The notes: generated by a model from the letters alone, not told the origin. A DNA stretch of 42,879 bases from Clostridia bacterium (GCA_028698525.1 JAQVDB010000009.1:1-42879), one strand, 5' to 3'. Positions 22,295 through 31,518 are shown, counted from the first letter of the stretch. Program-made: numbers and translations.

Positions 22295-23316
22295 AAGCTT
22301 ACACCCGAATCTCCTGTTTTTATCTCTCCTATAGTAAATGCTCTGGAATTCTCTTTGTTTAGTGTTTCCATAATACCATCACAGTCGTCCTTATCAACTA
22401 TAATAGCCATTCCTATTCCCATGTTGAATGTGTTGAACATCTCTTTTTGTTGTATTTTGCCGGTGCTCTGTATCAACTTGAAAATGCCGGGAACTTGCCA
22501 CGCATTTAAATCTATTACAGCCTGTAACCCATCTGGTAAAATTCTAGGTATATTTTCATAAAATCCGCCACCTGTAATGTGAACAATTCCATTTACTCTA
22601 TATTTATCCATTATCTCCAGCACATCTTTCACATATATCCTGGTGGGCTTTAAAAGTTCCTCTCCAATGGTAGTGCCCAACTCATCTACATGTTCAAACA
22701 AACTATTATTCTTCTCCATAAATAATTTCCTTACAAGGGAATATCCATTGCTGTGTACCCCTGAAGATGCCAAGCCTATAATTATATTTCCTTCTTTTAT
22801 AGATTCACCTGTGATTATATTATCCTTTTCCACTATACCTACACAAAATCCTGCAAGATCGTATTCTTCTTCATCATAAAACCCGGGCATTTCAGCTGTT
22901 TCTCCGCCAATAAGCGCACACCCTGCCTGGACACAACCATCAGAGATGCCTTTTACTATCTTTTCTATCCTTTCAGGGTAATTTTTACCGGTTGCTATAT
23001 AATCAAGGAAAAACAACGGTTCAGCCCCTTGGCAAACTACATCGTTTACACACATAGCAACGCAATCCTGACCTATAGTATCATGTTTGTCAAGTTCAAA
23101 TGCTATTTTTAGTTTAGTACCCACTCCGTCAGTACCGGATACCAATACCGGGGATGCATATTTGCCCACATCCAAATTATACAACCCGGCAAAACTATTT
23201 AACCCTCCCAATACATTTGGGTTGAGAGTCCTTTTTACGTGTTTTTTTATAAGCTCCACAGATCTGTATCCGGCGTTAACATCTACACCTGAATCTTTAT
23301 AAGTTAAACCGCCCAT
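22288..23316 (-). CDS. purM: Phosphoribosylformylglycinamidine cyclo-ligase (AIR synthetase)
   Basis: A 342-residue enzyme for step 5, FGAM + ATP to [14 protein letters not shown] opens the protein; [12 protein letters not shown] near residue 60, [17 protein letters not shown] near 90, [11 protein letters not shown] near 137 and [13 protein letters not shown] near 245 are the family motifs. The ATG at 23316 has AAGGAGG eight bases ahead; the TTG just before it is less well spaced. It lies between purF and purN. Confidence 0.97.
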   Translation of the reverse strand: MGGLTYKDSGVDVNAGYRSVELIKKHVKRTLNPNVLGGLNSFAGLYNLDVGKYASPVLVSGTDGVGTKLKIAFELDKHDTIGQDCVAMCVNDVVCQGAEPLFFLDYIATGKNYPERIEKIVKGISDGCVQAGCALIGGETAEMPGFYDEEEYDLAGFCVGIVEKDNIITGESIKEGNIIIGLASSGVHSNGYSLVRKLFMEKNNSLFEHVDELGTTIGEELLKPTRIYVKDVLEIMDKYRVNGIVHITGGGFYENIPRILPDGLQAVIDLNAWQVPGIFKLIQSTGKIQQKEMFNTFNMGIGMAIIVDKDDCDGIMETLNKENSRAFTIGEIKTGDSGVSLC

Positions 23317-23352
23317 CAAAATATCCTCCTTTTATTCCTTGTCCGACAATAT

Positions 23353-24747
23353 TTATTTTAAGTTTGTAGCAACTTCTACAGGGTAAATCCCATTAAAACA
23401 TCCCTTGCAGTAACCACATTTTCGAACATCCACCGTCTCCATCAGCCCTTCAATACTAATATAGGCTAAACTATCAGCACCTATCAGTTGCTCTATCTCT
23501 TGAACTGACCTTTGGGCTCCTATAAGATGTTTTCTCTCTGGCGTGTCTATTCCAAAATAGCATGGATATTTTACTGGTGGAGAGCTGATCCTCATGTGTA
23601 TTTCCTTTGCACCAGCCCTTCTCAACATATCTACAATCCTCCCACTTGTAGTGCCTCTTACTATAGAATCATCTACCATGATTATCCGTTTGCCTTCTAC
23701 CATACTCTTTAACGCATTAAGCTTTATGTCTACCCCCTGTTCCCTTAGTTCTTGGGTAGGCTGTATGAATGTTCTACCAACATATCGGTTTTTTATAAGA
23801 CCCTCTCCATACTTTATCCCTGATTGTTCAGCATAACCGATGGCAGCAGTAGTACCAGAGTCCGGTACGCCTATTACAAGATCTGCATCCACAGGGTGCT
23901 CCTGGGCTAAAATTCTGCCTGCTTTTTTCCTTGACATATATACACTCATACCATTCATGATACTGTCAGTACGGGCAAAATAAATAAATTCAAATATACA
24001 TAGAGCGGTATTACAATCTTTTTCAGGCATAAATGACTTTATTCCCTGGTCATCGATAACAACTATTTCCCCTGGTTGAACATCTCTTATAGTGTCTGCA
24101 CCTACTGTATCAAAAGCACAGGTTTCTGATGCTAATATATAGGAATTTACTTTTTTCCCTATGCTCAAAGGTCTTATCCCATAAGGATCCCTAAATCCAA
24201 TTAATTTATCCTCAGTCATCATCACCAGAGCATAGGCCCCTTTTATTATTTCCATAGTCTTACGGATTGCCTTCTCAACAGTTGAAGTTTTAGCAAACCT
24301 TGAAATAAGGTTTGCCATAACCTCGCTGTCTACAGATGTCTGAAATATTATGCCCTCTTCCTCCAGTTCACTCCTTAATCTATCAGCATTGACTAAGTTA
24401 CCATTGTGAGCAAGGGCTATAGAACCTTTTCTATACTTTATCACCAAAGGTTGAGCATTCACCGGATAATTGGTCCCTTGAGTAGAATACATCACATGTC
24501 CTACTGCGATTTTGCCTTTCAATCCATCAAGTATTTCGGAATCGAATATCTCGGGAACCAGCCCCATACGTTTGTAGTAATGTATTTTATCCCCGTCACT
24601 TACTGCAATTCCGGCACTTTCCTGACCTCTATGTTGAAGTGCATAAAGTCCATAGTAAGTCATCTTCGCAACATCGTGCGCTCCTTCACTGTCATATATG
24701 CCAAACACACCACATTCTTCTTTTAATTTGTCTATTTCAGATAACAT
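23353..24747 (-). CDS. purF: Amidophosphoribosyltransferase
   Basis: A 464-residue enzyme for step 1, PRPP + glutamine to phosphoribosylamine. With the start at 24747 the protein opens MLSEIDKLKEECGVFG, giving the 11-residue propeptide and nucleophile C12 known from the B. subtilis enzyme; GAGG lies eight bases ahead. The next ATG upstream lacks a ribosome binding site. The PRPP motif VDDSIVRGTTS lies near 345 and the C-terminal iron-sulfur ligands are in CGYCKGCF. The start lies inside the 3' end of purL (16-base overlap). Confidence 0.97.
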   Translation of the reverse strand: MLSEIDKLKEECGVFGIYDSEGAHDVAKMTYYGLYALQHRGQESAGIAVSDGDKIHYYKRMGLVPEIFDSEILDGLKGKIAVGHVMYSTQGTNYPVNAQPLVIKYRKGSIALAHNGNLVNADRLRSELEEEGIIFQTSVDSEVMANLISRFAKTSTVEKAIRKTMEIIKGAYALVMMTEDKLIGFRDPYGIRPLSIGKKVNSYILASETCAFDTVGADTIRDVQPGEIVVIDDQGIKSFMPEKDCNTALCIFEFIYFARTDSIMNGMSVYMSRKKAGRILAQEHPVDADLVIGVPDSGTTAAIGYAEQSGIKYGEGLIKNRYVGRTFIQPTQELREQGVDIKLNALKSMVEGKRIIMVDDSIVRGTTSGRIVDMLRRAGAKEIHMRISSPPVKYPCYFGIDTPERKHLIGAQRSVQEIEQLIGADSLAYISIEGLMETVDVRKCGYCKGCFNGIYPVEVATNLK

Positions 24748-26933
24748 CCAAGTGTCCCTCGCCATTCATTCTTGATTTCTTCAACAGAGAGCCCTATCAA
24801 TTGTTGTTGGTTCACATTAACAATCATTTCACTCCCGGAAACTACGCCTATTTTTTCAACAGAAACATTATTTTGTTGGGCTATTTTTTCTAGCATTTCT
24901 AAATCATCGGATTTAACGGAAACTACAATCCTTGACTGCGTCTCTCCAAACAACAAAGCATCATTTCTCAAATCAGTATAGATATCTATTTTAGCGCCTA
25001 TCTCTCCGCCAATACAGCTTTCAGCAATATTTACAGCAAGTCCTCCATCGCTGCAATCATGTGCGGATTTTACGATGCCCTGGCCTATAGCATCTAGCAC
25101 AGCAGACTGAACTCTTTTTTCTAGCTCTAAATCTATTTCAGGGATTTTCCCTTCTTCCTTCCCATGGATAACCTTGAGATATTCACTGGCACCCAGCTCA
25201 TCCTTGTTTGTGCCTATAAGGACTATAACATCTCCCTCATCTTTAAAATCCTGTGTTGTAACCTTGGATATGTCTTTAATAAGACCCAACATTCCTACAA
25301 CCGGCGTAGGATATATAGCACCCTCTTCGGTTTCATTGTAAAAACTTACATTTCCTCCTATTACAGGTGTATTCAATTTTTCACATGCTTCTTTCATTCC
25401 AAAAATAGACTCCCGGAATTGGTAAAAAATCTCGGGATTCTCTGGATTACCAAAATTCATACCGTCAGTTATAGCTATCGGTATAGCACCGCTACATGCC
25501 ACATTCCTCGCTGATTCAGCTACAACTATCTTGGTTCCTTCACGGGGATTTATATAACAATATCTACCATTACTATCTATAGAGAATGAAATACCTTTAT
25601 TGGTACCCTTTATCTTCAACACAGCTCCATCGGAACCCGGAGCAACCTGAGTACTATCCCCTGCATTGTAATCAAAATGTTGATAAATCCATTCCCTGCT
25701 GCATATATTGCTGGAAGACAACAACTTTAAAAGCACATGGTTATAATCCTCCGGCAGGGGAATATTTTGCATATCTGAACCTTGCAACAAATCCATGTAT
25801 TCAGGTCTCTTGTAGTCTCGTTCGTAGGTGGGAGCCTCTGCAAGTGACTTGGCAGGCACTTCTCCAACTACTTGTCCCTTTTCCAACACTCTTATCATTC
25901 CATCGTCAGTCACTTTGCCTATAACAGCTGCCTGCAAATCCCATTTTTTAAATATATCAAAAACTCGATCCTCTTTTCCCTGCTCCACTATCACCAACAT
26001 TCTCTCTTGGGACTCTGATAGCATTACTTCAGCAGGAGTCATGCCTTTTTCTCTTTTAGGCACCAAATCCACATCTAATTCTATCCCTGTTCCTGCCCTA
26101 GCTGCAGTCTCACAACTAGAAGATATTATGCCTGCAGCCCCCATATCTTGCATGCCTACAACACATTCAGTATTGAAAAGCTCAAGACAAGCCTCTAGAA
26201 GAAGCTTTTCCATTTCAGGATCTCCTGCAGGTACTCCGGAACTCCTCTCTTCTGAACCCTCTACCAGCTCTGCAGACGCAAAACTAGCACCGCCCACACC
26301 GTCTCTGCCAGTAGTATGTCCTACAATCATCACCGAGTTTCCTACACCTGAAGCGATACCTTTCTTAATCTCATCGTGCCTGATTATACCGGCACACATT
26401 GCATTCACCAACGGATTGCCCTTGTATGAATCTGAAAAACCTATATCTCCTCCTACAGTAGGTACGCCCATGCAATTACCGTAGTCTGCCATCCCTTCTA
26501 CAATACCTTTTAGAAGATATTGTACCTTATCACTCTCTTCTAGCTCACCTAGTTTAAGTGAATTTAAACAGGCAATCGGCCTGGCTCCCATGGTGAAAAT
26601 ATCTCTCATCACTCCCCCCACTCCTGTAGCAGCGCCTTTGTATGGCTCAAGAGCAGATGGATGATTGTGGCTCTCTACTTTCATAACTATAGCTTGCTCA
26701 TCGTCTATATCCACTATCCCTGCATTTTCCCCCGGTCCCTGGAGCACCCTGTCTCCCTCAGTAGGAAGATGCTTGAGCATTGGACGGGAATTCTTATAAC
26801 CACAGTGTTCAGACCACATCACACCATATAAATTCAACTCGAGATTGTTTGGCTCTCGACCTAAAATATCTACCACCATATCATATTCCTGCTTTGTTAA
26901 TCCGACTTTTTCCCATTCAGTAACGCTTTTCAA
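24732..26933 (-). CDS. purL: FGAM synthetase, small (PurL) type
   Basis: A 733-residue synthetase for step 4, FGAR to FGAM. The length fits the small Bacillus-type PurL that works with PurS and the glutaminase PurQ, not the fused 1,300-residue form. Motifs include WSEHCGYK near 40, VMKVESHNHPSA near 82, ATGVGG near 100 and GGLAVNIAES near 630. A TTG start at 26933 is preferred because AAGGCGGTG ends six bases ahead, as in gatB; a GTG three codons earlier is part of that site. No purS or purQ is adjacent: only 37 bases separate it from purC. Confidence 0.95.
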   Translation of the reverse strand: MKSVTEWEKVGLTKQEYDMVVDILGREPNNLELNLYGVMWSEHCGYKNSRPMLKHLPTEGDRVLQGPGENAGIVDIDDEQAIVMKVESHNHPSALEPYKGAATGVGGVMRDIFTMGARPIACLNSLKLGELEESDKVQYLLKGIVEGMADYGNCMGVPTVGGDIGFSDSYKGNPLVNAMCAGIIRHDEIKKGIASGVGNSVMIVGHTTGRDGVGGASFASAELVEGSEERSSGVPAGDPEMEKLLLEACLELFNTECVVGMQDMGAAGIISSSCETAARAGTGIELDVDLVPKREKGMTPAEVMLSESQERMLVIVEQGKEDRVFDIFKKWDLQAAVIGKVTDDGMIRVLEKGQVVGEVPAKSLAEAPTYERDYKRPEYMDLLQGSDMQNIPLPEDYNHVLLKLLSSSNICSREWIYQHFDYNAGDSTQVAPGSDGAVLKIKGTNKGISFSIDSNGRYCYINPREGTKIVVAESARNVACSGAIPIAITDGMNFGNPENPEIFYQFRESIFGMKEACEKLNTPVIGGNVSFYNETEEGAIYPTPVVGMLGLIKDISKVTTQDFKDEGDVIVLIGTNKDELGASEYLKVIHGKEEGKIPEIDLELEKRVQSAVLDAIGQGIVKSAHDCSDGGLAVNIAESCIGGEIGAKIDIYTDLRNDALLFGETQSRIVVSVKSDDLEMLEKIAQQNNVSVEKIGVVSGSEMIVNVNQQQLIGLSVEEIKNEWRGTLGCYLK

Positions 26934-26970
26934 TATTAACACCGCCTTAAATTTTTTTAAAATACTATGC

Positions 26971-27687
26971 TTAGTTGCCTTTCTGCCCCATAAGTCTATT
27001 CAAAATCTCTTGATAAGCTTCTTCAACCTGGCCTAAGTCTCTTCTGAATCTATCCTTGTCCAGCTTTTCTCCTGTTTTAGTATCCCAAAAGCGACAGGTA
27101 TCCGGCGAGATCTCATCTGCCAAAATTGTTTTCCCATTAAATCGACCGAATTCCAACTTGAAATCAATAAGCTCAATATTCAAGTCCTTTAAATACTCAG
27201 TTAATATTTTATTAACCATAAAAGAAGTATTACTGATATAATTTATCTCATCTTCAGTTGCTAGCCCCAATGCATAAATATGATAATCGTTGATCATGGG
27301 ATCGCCTAACTCATCATTTTTATAACAAAATTCTAAAACAGTAGATTTAAGCCTGGTTCCTTCCTCTAAACCCAATCTTTTAGCAAGACTACCTGCTGCT
27401 ATATTCCTCACAATTACCTCTATAGGTATTATATCAACTTTCTTAACTACTGTTTCCCGATCATTTAGCTCCTGCACATAGTGGTTTTCAATTCCTTTTT
27501 GATTCAATAATTTAAAAAGATGATTTGACACCCTATTGTTAACCACTCCCTTACCTATGATAGTACCTTTTTTCAATCCATCAAAGGCTGTAGCATCATC
27601 TTTATACTCCACTATCACATGATCCGGATTATCAGTAGAATAAACTTTTTTTGCCTTTCCTTCATACATCAATTCAAGTTTTTTCAT
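26971..27687 (-). CDS. purC: SAICAR synthetase
   Basis: A 238-residue enzyme joining CAIR and aspartate with [12 protein letters not shown] near residue 9, [12 protein letters not shown] near 26, [12 protein letters not shown] near 90 and the late DFKLEFGR and [12 protein letters not shown] motifs are characteristic. It lies between purE and purL; its ATG comes four bases after the purE stop. Confidence 0.97.
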   Translation of the reverse strand: MKKLELMYEGKAKKVYSTDNPDHVIVEYKDDATAFDGLKKGTIIGKGVVNNRVSNHLFKLLNQKGIENHYVQELNDRETVVKKVDIIPIEVIVRNIAAGSLAKRLGLEEGTRLKSTVLEFCYKNDELGDPMINDYHIYALGLATEDEINYISNTSFMVNKILTEYLKDLNIELIDFKLEFGRFNGKTILADEISPDTCRFWDTKTGEKLDKDRFRRDLGQVEEAYQEILNRLMGQKGN

Positions 27688-27691
27688 GTTT

Positions 27692-28186
27692 TCAAATCTC
27701 CCCTTTTATCTTTTTGTCTTTTTCATTTACTTCTTGGGCCATCATTGCCCTGTGTTTTTTTAATTTCATAGATAAATAATCATATTTCAATGCCAATATC
27801 TCCAACGCTAAAAGTGCCGCATTTTCAGCACCGTTTATCGCTACCGTGGCAACTGGTATACCTTTTGGCATTTGCACCATAGATAACAAAGAATCCAATC
27901 CATCCATCGTTGAGGATTTGATAGGAATCCCTATAACTGGCAAAGTTGTCAAGGCGGCAATCACTCCCGCAAGATGGGCCGCTTTCCCTGCAGCAGCGAT
28001 GATGACATCAAAACCGTTCTTTTCAGCTGACTTGCCAAACTCTAATGCCTTATCCGGTGTCCTATGTGCAGATATTACGTTGAGCTGATAATCAACATCA
28101 AACTCTTTTAATACTTCCGCAGCCTTTGAAACTACTGGTAGATCAGAATCACTTCCCATTATTATAGCTATCTTTGGATTTTTCAT
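27692..28186 (-). CDS. purE: N5-CAIR mutase (PurE)
   Basis: A 164-residue enzyme that makes CAIR. The motifs GSDSDLPV near residue 11, SAHRTPD near 39 and [19 protein letters not shown] near 103 are those of bacterial class I PurE, which normally uses the N5-CAIR made by PurK. No purK is present here. AAGGGGGATTAT precedes the ATG. It is the first pur gene of the block, after an unusual two-hairpin leader. Confidence 0.95.
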   Translation of the reverse strand: MKNPKIAIIMGSDSDLPVVSKAAEVLKEFDVDYQLNVISAHRTPDKALEFGKSAEKNGFDVIIAAAGKAAHLAGVIAALTTLPVIGIPIKSSTMDGLDSLLSMVQMPKGIPVATVAINGAENAALLALEILALKYDYLSMKLKKHRAMMAQEVNEKDKKIKGEI

Positions 28187-28213
28187 ATAATCCCCCTTAA
28201 TTTTTTTGATTAA

Positions 28214-28264
28214 GCTTCAGCTTTTCATAACAGAAAAGATTTTTCTCCTATGAAAAACTGAAGC
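28214..28264 (-). other. Long hairpin in the purE leader
   Basis: A 51-base near-perfect stem-loop on the minus strand. The outer GCTTCAG/CTGAAGC (28258-28264 with 28214-28220) is followed by one U-G wobble, TTTTCATA/TATGAAAA, a two-base internal loop, AGAAAA/TTTTCT and a three-base loop. The odd pair is a wobble in the minus transcript but an A/C mismatch in the plus, which fits function as minus-strand RNA. No U-run follows. Confidence 0.6.
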
Positions 28265-28285
28265 CCGATTAGAATAACTAGTCGG
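28265..28285 (-). other. Second hairpin abutting the purE leader hairpin
   Basis: The minus strand has CCGACTAG-ttatt-CTAATCGG, an 8-bp stem with one C/A mismatch. It ends at the base where the long hairpin begins, so the two could stack. Confidence 0.5.
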
Positions 28286-28299
28286 ACTCCATATTTTTC

Positions 28300-28328
28300 A
28301 TTTTATATTAATGTGGAAATACAGTAAA
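28300..28328 (-). promoter_or_regulatory. Possible purE promoter in the end of the permease gene
   Basis: TTTACT (28323-28328) and TAAAAT (28300-28305) are spaced 17 bases on the minus strand, matching sigma-A hexamers at 4 and 5 of 6 positions. Transcription would start near 28293, just ahead of the two hairpins. Read-through from the riboswitch-controlled permease promoter is the alternative, since no U-tailed terminator separates the genes. Confidence 0.35.
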
Positions 28329-29639
28329 TCTCAGTATAAACAATATAGCAAGAACATAGATTGCAGGATGCACTTCTTTACCTTCCCCAACTGAAATCTT
28401 TGTCAAAGGATACAAAATCATACCTGCTGCTATACCATTTGCTATACTATATGAAAAAGGCATTATTGCTATAGTGAAGAATGCAGGCAATGCTTCGGTA
28501 AAATCTTGGAAGTTTATTTTTGTAATGGAACCAACCATCAAGACCCCTACTACCATCAAAGCCGGCGCTGTTGCTTCCCCAGGTATAATACCTACCAATG
28601 GCGAGAAAAACAAAGCCAACAGAAATAAAACTGCTACTGTCACAGATGTGAGTCCTGTTCTTCCACCTTCACTCACTCCTGCAGCACTCTCTACAAATGT
28701 TGTAGTAGTAGATGTCCCCAGTACCGCACCTGCTGATGTAGCCACAGCATCGGCCAATAAGGCTTTTTCCATATTCTTAACATTCCCGTTTTCATCCATT
28801 AGCCCTGTGTTAGATGCAGTCCCCACCAATGTTCCAATAGTATCAAACATATCCACAAGGCTGAATGATATTATAACAGTTATAACATTGACCAATGCAC
28901 CTATCACTGTTAACTCCCCACCGGTTTTTAACAACCCGGCAAAATCCATCTTCATGAAAGTAGGAGCAAGGCTAGGTGGCAGCGAAACAGGGCTGAAACC
29001 AGTAAGATCAACAATACCCATTGGTACACCTATTAATGTAGTTATAATTATTCCGAGAATTATAGAGCCTTTTACCTTCCTGGCCATCAATATACTGGTT
29101 ATTATCAAACCTATAATTGCAAGTATAGTTTTAGGATCTGTAAAATCTCCAAAACCCACAACAGTAGCTTCATTAGAAACGATTATATGACCGTTTATCA
29201 GTCCGATCAACGCAATGAATAATCCAATACCACCGCTTATAGCATATTTCAATGACATAGGCAGTGCATCAACTATGCCTTTCCTTAAACCAGTTACTGT
29301 CAGCAATATAAATAATAGCCCGGAAATAAACACAGCTGCCAATGCCTGCTGCCATGTATATCCCATTCCTGATACAACACTGTAGGTAAAAAACGCATTA
29401 AGTCCCATGCCGGGTGCTTGAGCAAATGGAATATTGGCATAAAGCCCCATTATCAATGTTCCTATCACAGCTGCCAAACAAGTAGCAACAAACACTGCAC
29501 CGGCATCCATTCCAGTTTCACTAAGTATACTAGGGTTAACAAATATAATATAGGCCATTGTTACAAAAGTAGTTATGCCAGCTAGTATCTCTGTCTTTAC
29601 ATTCGTCTTGTTCTCAGTTAATCCAAAAAATTTATCCAT
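28308..29639 (-). CDS. pbuG: NCS2-family guanine/hypoxanthine permease (PbuG-like)
   Basis: A 443-residue membrane protein with about 12-14 hydrophobic segments, of the AzgA/PbuG branch of purine:H+ symporters. Family landmarks: AGITTFVTMAYIIFVNPSIL near residue 20, PGMGLNAFFTYS near 75, SLVDMFDTIGTLVGTA near 260 and GTSTTTTFVESAAGVSEGGRTGLTSV near 318. Guanine or hypoxanthine as substrate is supported by the guanine-type riboswitch in its leader. GGGGGA lies nine bases ahead of the ATG. Confidence 0.93.
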   Translation of the reverse strand: MDKFFGLTENKTNVKTEILAGITTFVTMAYIIFVNPSILSETGMDAGAVFVATCLAAVIGTLIMGLYANIPFAQAPGMGLNAFFTYSVVSGMGYTWQQALAAVFISGLLFILLTVTGLRKGIVDALPMSLKYAISGGIGLFIALIGLINGHIIVSNEATVVGFGDFTDPKTILAIIGLIITSILMARKVKGSIILGIIITTLIGVPMGIVDLTGFSPVSLPPSLAPTFMKMDFAGLLKTGGELTVIGALVNVITVIISFSLVDMFDTIGTLVGTASNTGLMDENGNVKNMEKALLADAVATSAGAVLGTSTTTTFVESAAGVSEGGRTGLTSVTVAVLFLLALFFSPLVGIIPGEATAPALMVVGVLMVGSITKINFQDFTEALPAFFTIAIMPFSYSIANGIAAGMILYPLTKISVGEGKEVHPAIYVLAILFILRFTVFPH

Positions 29640-29713
29640 AGTTTAGTTTCCCCCTCACAAATATAATTTATGTAATATAGAATGTAATTGCTTGACTTTC
29701 CTCCTTTCAGTGA

Positions 29714-29757
29714 AAATAAAAAGCAGATGTATTTCACATGAGTGAAACCCATCTGCA
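29714..29757 (-). terminator. Riboswitch-controlled terminator ahead of pbuG
   Basis: The minus strand has GCAGATG-gg-TTTCAC-tcat-GTGAAA-ta-CATCTGC, then TTTTTATTTT. The inner segment TTTCACTCAT (minus strand of 29739-29748) is perfectly complementary to ATGAGTGAAA from the 3' side of the aptamer's P1 stem (minus strand of 29790-29799). Antiterminator and aptamer P1 are therefore mutually exclusive. Confidence 0.92.
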
Positions 29758-29792
29758 GGTCATCTAAAAAAGATGCCATATAGATAATATTT

Positions 29793-29863
29793 CACTCATA
29801 GTCAGGCAATTTACGGTCGCCTGGTAGAGACTTTCAGACCATATTACTGAAAATATATGAGTG
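29793..29863 (-). promoter_or_regulatory. Purine riboswitch aptamer, guanine class
   Basis: The minus strand shows the purine aptamer consensus: P1 arms CACTCATA/TATGAGTG, AATATGG of J1/2-P2, the loop region CTCTACCAGG, CCGTAAA of L3, and GACTATGAG of J3/1. The base equivalent to position 74 of the B. subtilis xpt aptamer is C, which pairs with guanine or hypoxanthine; adenine riboswitches have U. Ligand binding stabilises P1, blocks the antiterminator and turns pbuG off. Confidence 0.96.
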
Positions 29864-29889
29864 GAAAACTATTCATCTTATGATTAAAT

Positions 29890-29917
29890 ATTATCAAAAA
29901 CAATATAGTATTGTCAA
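29890..29917 (-). promoter_or_regulatory. pbuG promoter
   Basis: A perfect TTGACA (29912-29917) and GATAAT (29890-29895, 5 of 6) with a 16-base spacer on the minus strand. Transcription would start about 20 bases ahead of the aptamer. Confidence 0.75.
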
Positions 29918-30142
29918 CAAGTTTTTGAACTTTTTTTAAATAAATCAGATTAATGTTCGCCTTTTTGTCCTCGTACTGTCCTTAACTCGCATAATGTTAT
30001 TTTATATATCCTTTTGCCATTTAGTATATTTTCTCTCTTCTTTAATCTCTCATTTTAACCCGAGGAATCTCTAGGTACAATGTGTTTTGCTCATTATATT
30101 TAAATAGCTAATAATTGTATAATTAGTCTTATACGGGATTTC
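29918..30142. other. Non-coding stretch between pbuG promoter and the anti-sigma gene
   Basis: AT-rich DNA with only very short open frames and no convincing ribosome binding sites. There is a weak AT palindrome at 30108-30126 but no U-run for a terminator. I see no gene here. Confidence 0.5.
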
Positions 30143-31036
30143 CTAATCTCTGTTCTTTGATTTATTATACAAATTGATAAAAAGCAAAAATAAACAATAG
30201 ATTGGAATGGTTGCTAACAAAATTGCAAAGAAATCACGTTGTGCAGAGTATGAGGTAGCTGAAAAACCTTTGATACAAAAATGTCCAATAATATAGGATA
30301 TGGGCAGCAATAAAATCTTTTTCAATACATATTTTCTTTTGTCTTCCTTACGATATATAAAAAGAAAAATCCCACACAAAATTGCCAGCAACATAGCTAT
30401 CAGAATATAGTATGCAAGAACTAATCTAGGCAAGGTAACTACACCGCCATCTTTGTGTAAATCCTTTCCGTAAATTAAAATATCATCTCTTCCATCAGTA
30501 AAATAATAATATACTGCTGCTACATCTTCCCCATCCGGATTTAATATTATGCTTTGTGTATTATTCTTAAGGATATATTGGCTCCAAATAGTGCTCCAAG
30601 TGGTTAAATGATATACATAGCCCGCATTATCCTCTGCCACATATCGGTCAATATCATATCCCGTTACCTTATCATCAAATGTAATAATAATTTTACCGTC
30701 CTCATATGCAGTCAAAGATACTATATCATTAGAATAAGGCAAATATTCTGGAGATGTAAGGTAGGCCATACTGATTATTACAATTGCCAAAACTAAAATA
30801 ATAGTTAAAGCAATTATTTGGATCCGCTTCTTAAAAAGCCTTCTTTCTACCTTTTTAAATGGCTCTACATTAGTGTCTATTGGAATCTGCTTAGGATTCT
30901 GAATAGCATTCAATCGTTTTTTACATTCTGTGCAAGTATTAAGATGTTCTTCTACAAGCTTTTGAGTATCATCACTTGTAAGCCCTTCTACATATAGAGG
31001 CAAAAGGTCTTCAATTATATCACATGTAATTTTCAT
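30143..31036 (-). CDS. Zinc-finger membrane anti-sigma factor
   Basis: A 297-residue protein with an N-terminal anti-sigma zinc finger: the HXXXCXXC core is H31, C35, C38, after C5. TM1 spans about 72-93, then an extracytoplasmic region (about 95-205), and three more TM helices at about 207-230, 240-260 and 266-290. The ATG overlaps the sigma gene stop by four bases, the usual layout for a cognate ECF sigma/anti-sigma pair. The external domain is unlike any I recognise, so the signal is unknown. Confidence 0.85.
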   Translation of the reverse strand: MKITCDIIEDLLPLYVEGLTSDDTQKLVEEHLNTCTECKKRLNAIQNPKQIPIDTNVEPFKKVERRLFKKRIQIIALTIILVLAIVIISMAYLTSPEYLPYSNDIVSLTAYEDGKIIITFDDKVTGYDIDRYVAEDNAGYVYHLTTWSTIWSQYILKNNTQSIILNPDGEDVAAVYYYFTDGRDDILIYGKDLHKDGGVVTLPRLVLAYYILIAMLLAILCGIFLFIYRKEDKRKYVLKKILLLPISYIIGHFCIKGFSATSYSAQRDFFAILLATIPIYCLFLLFINLYNKSKNRD

Positions 31037-31518
31037 AAATAATCCTCCATTTCCTCCTGAATTCTCTTCCTAGCACGGTGATAAGTGACACATGCCCAGT
31101 TATCATTTTTTCCGAAGAGGGATGCTATTTGTTTGAAACTTAACTCACTAAAAACACGTAGTGAAAACACCTCTTTATATGGCTCCTTAAGGCTATGTAG
31201 AATTTCGTGGATTTTCAATGAATTTTCTTTAGAAGCTATTAATTGTTCGAGGTTAATTTCGCTTTCATGCTCTGATAGGGTATCTGTAAGAGTGATTTTT
31301 TTATTCTTCCGCAGATCTGATAAATAATAATTTTTTGCAATTTGACACAGCCATACTCGAATATCGCAATCTCCCTTAAAAGTATCAATAGATTTAATAG
31401 CTTTAATAAAAGTCTCTGAGGTAATATCCTCAGCTATATATTCATCCCCCGATAGACTTTTTATATAAAGAAATACATCTTTAAAATACATTCGATATAG
31501 ACTCTCAAGCTCGGTCAC
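31033..31518 (-). CDS. ECF-type RNA polymerase sigma factor
   Basis: A 161-residue sigma-70-family protein. Region 2 covers about 5-68 (YRMYFKDVFLYIKSL, ITSETFIKAI, VWLCQIAKNYYLSDLRK). Region 4 covers about 105-158, with an HTH at LSFKQIASLFGKNDNWACVTYHRARKRI. The start is GTG with AGGAGGTGA five bases ahead. It probably activates its own promoter and unknown targets when the anti-sigma protein releases it. Confidence 0.93.
   Translation of the reverse strand: MTELESLYRMYFKDVFLYIKSLSGDEYIAEDITSETFIKAIKSIDTFKGDCDIRVWLCQIAKNYYLSDLRKNKKITLTDTLSEHESEINLEQLIASKENSLKIHEILHSLKEPYKEVFSLRVFSELSFKQIASLFGKNDNWACVTYHRARKRIQEEMEDYL

Noticed and set aside
28187-28307. A second purine or PRPP riboswitch ahead of purE
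   Set aside because: Neither the purine aptamer core nor ykkC-type conserved blocks are present; only the two hairpins are.
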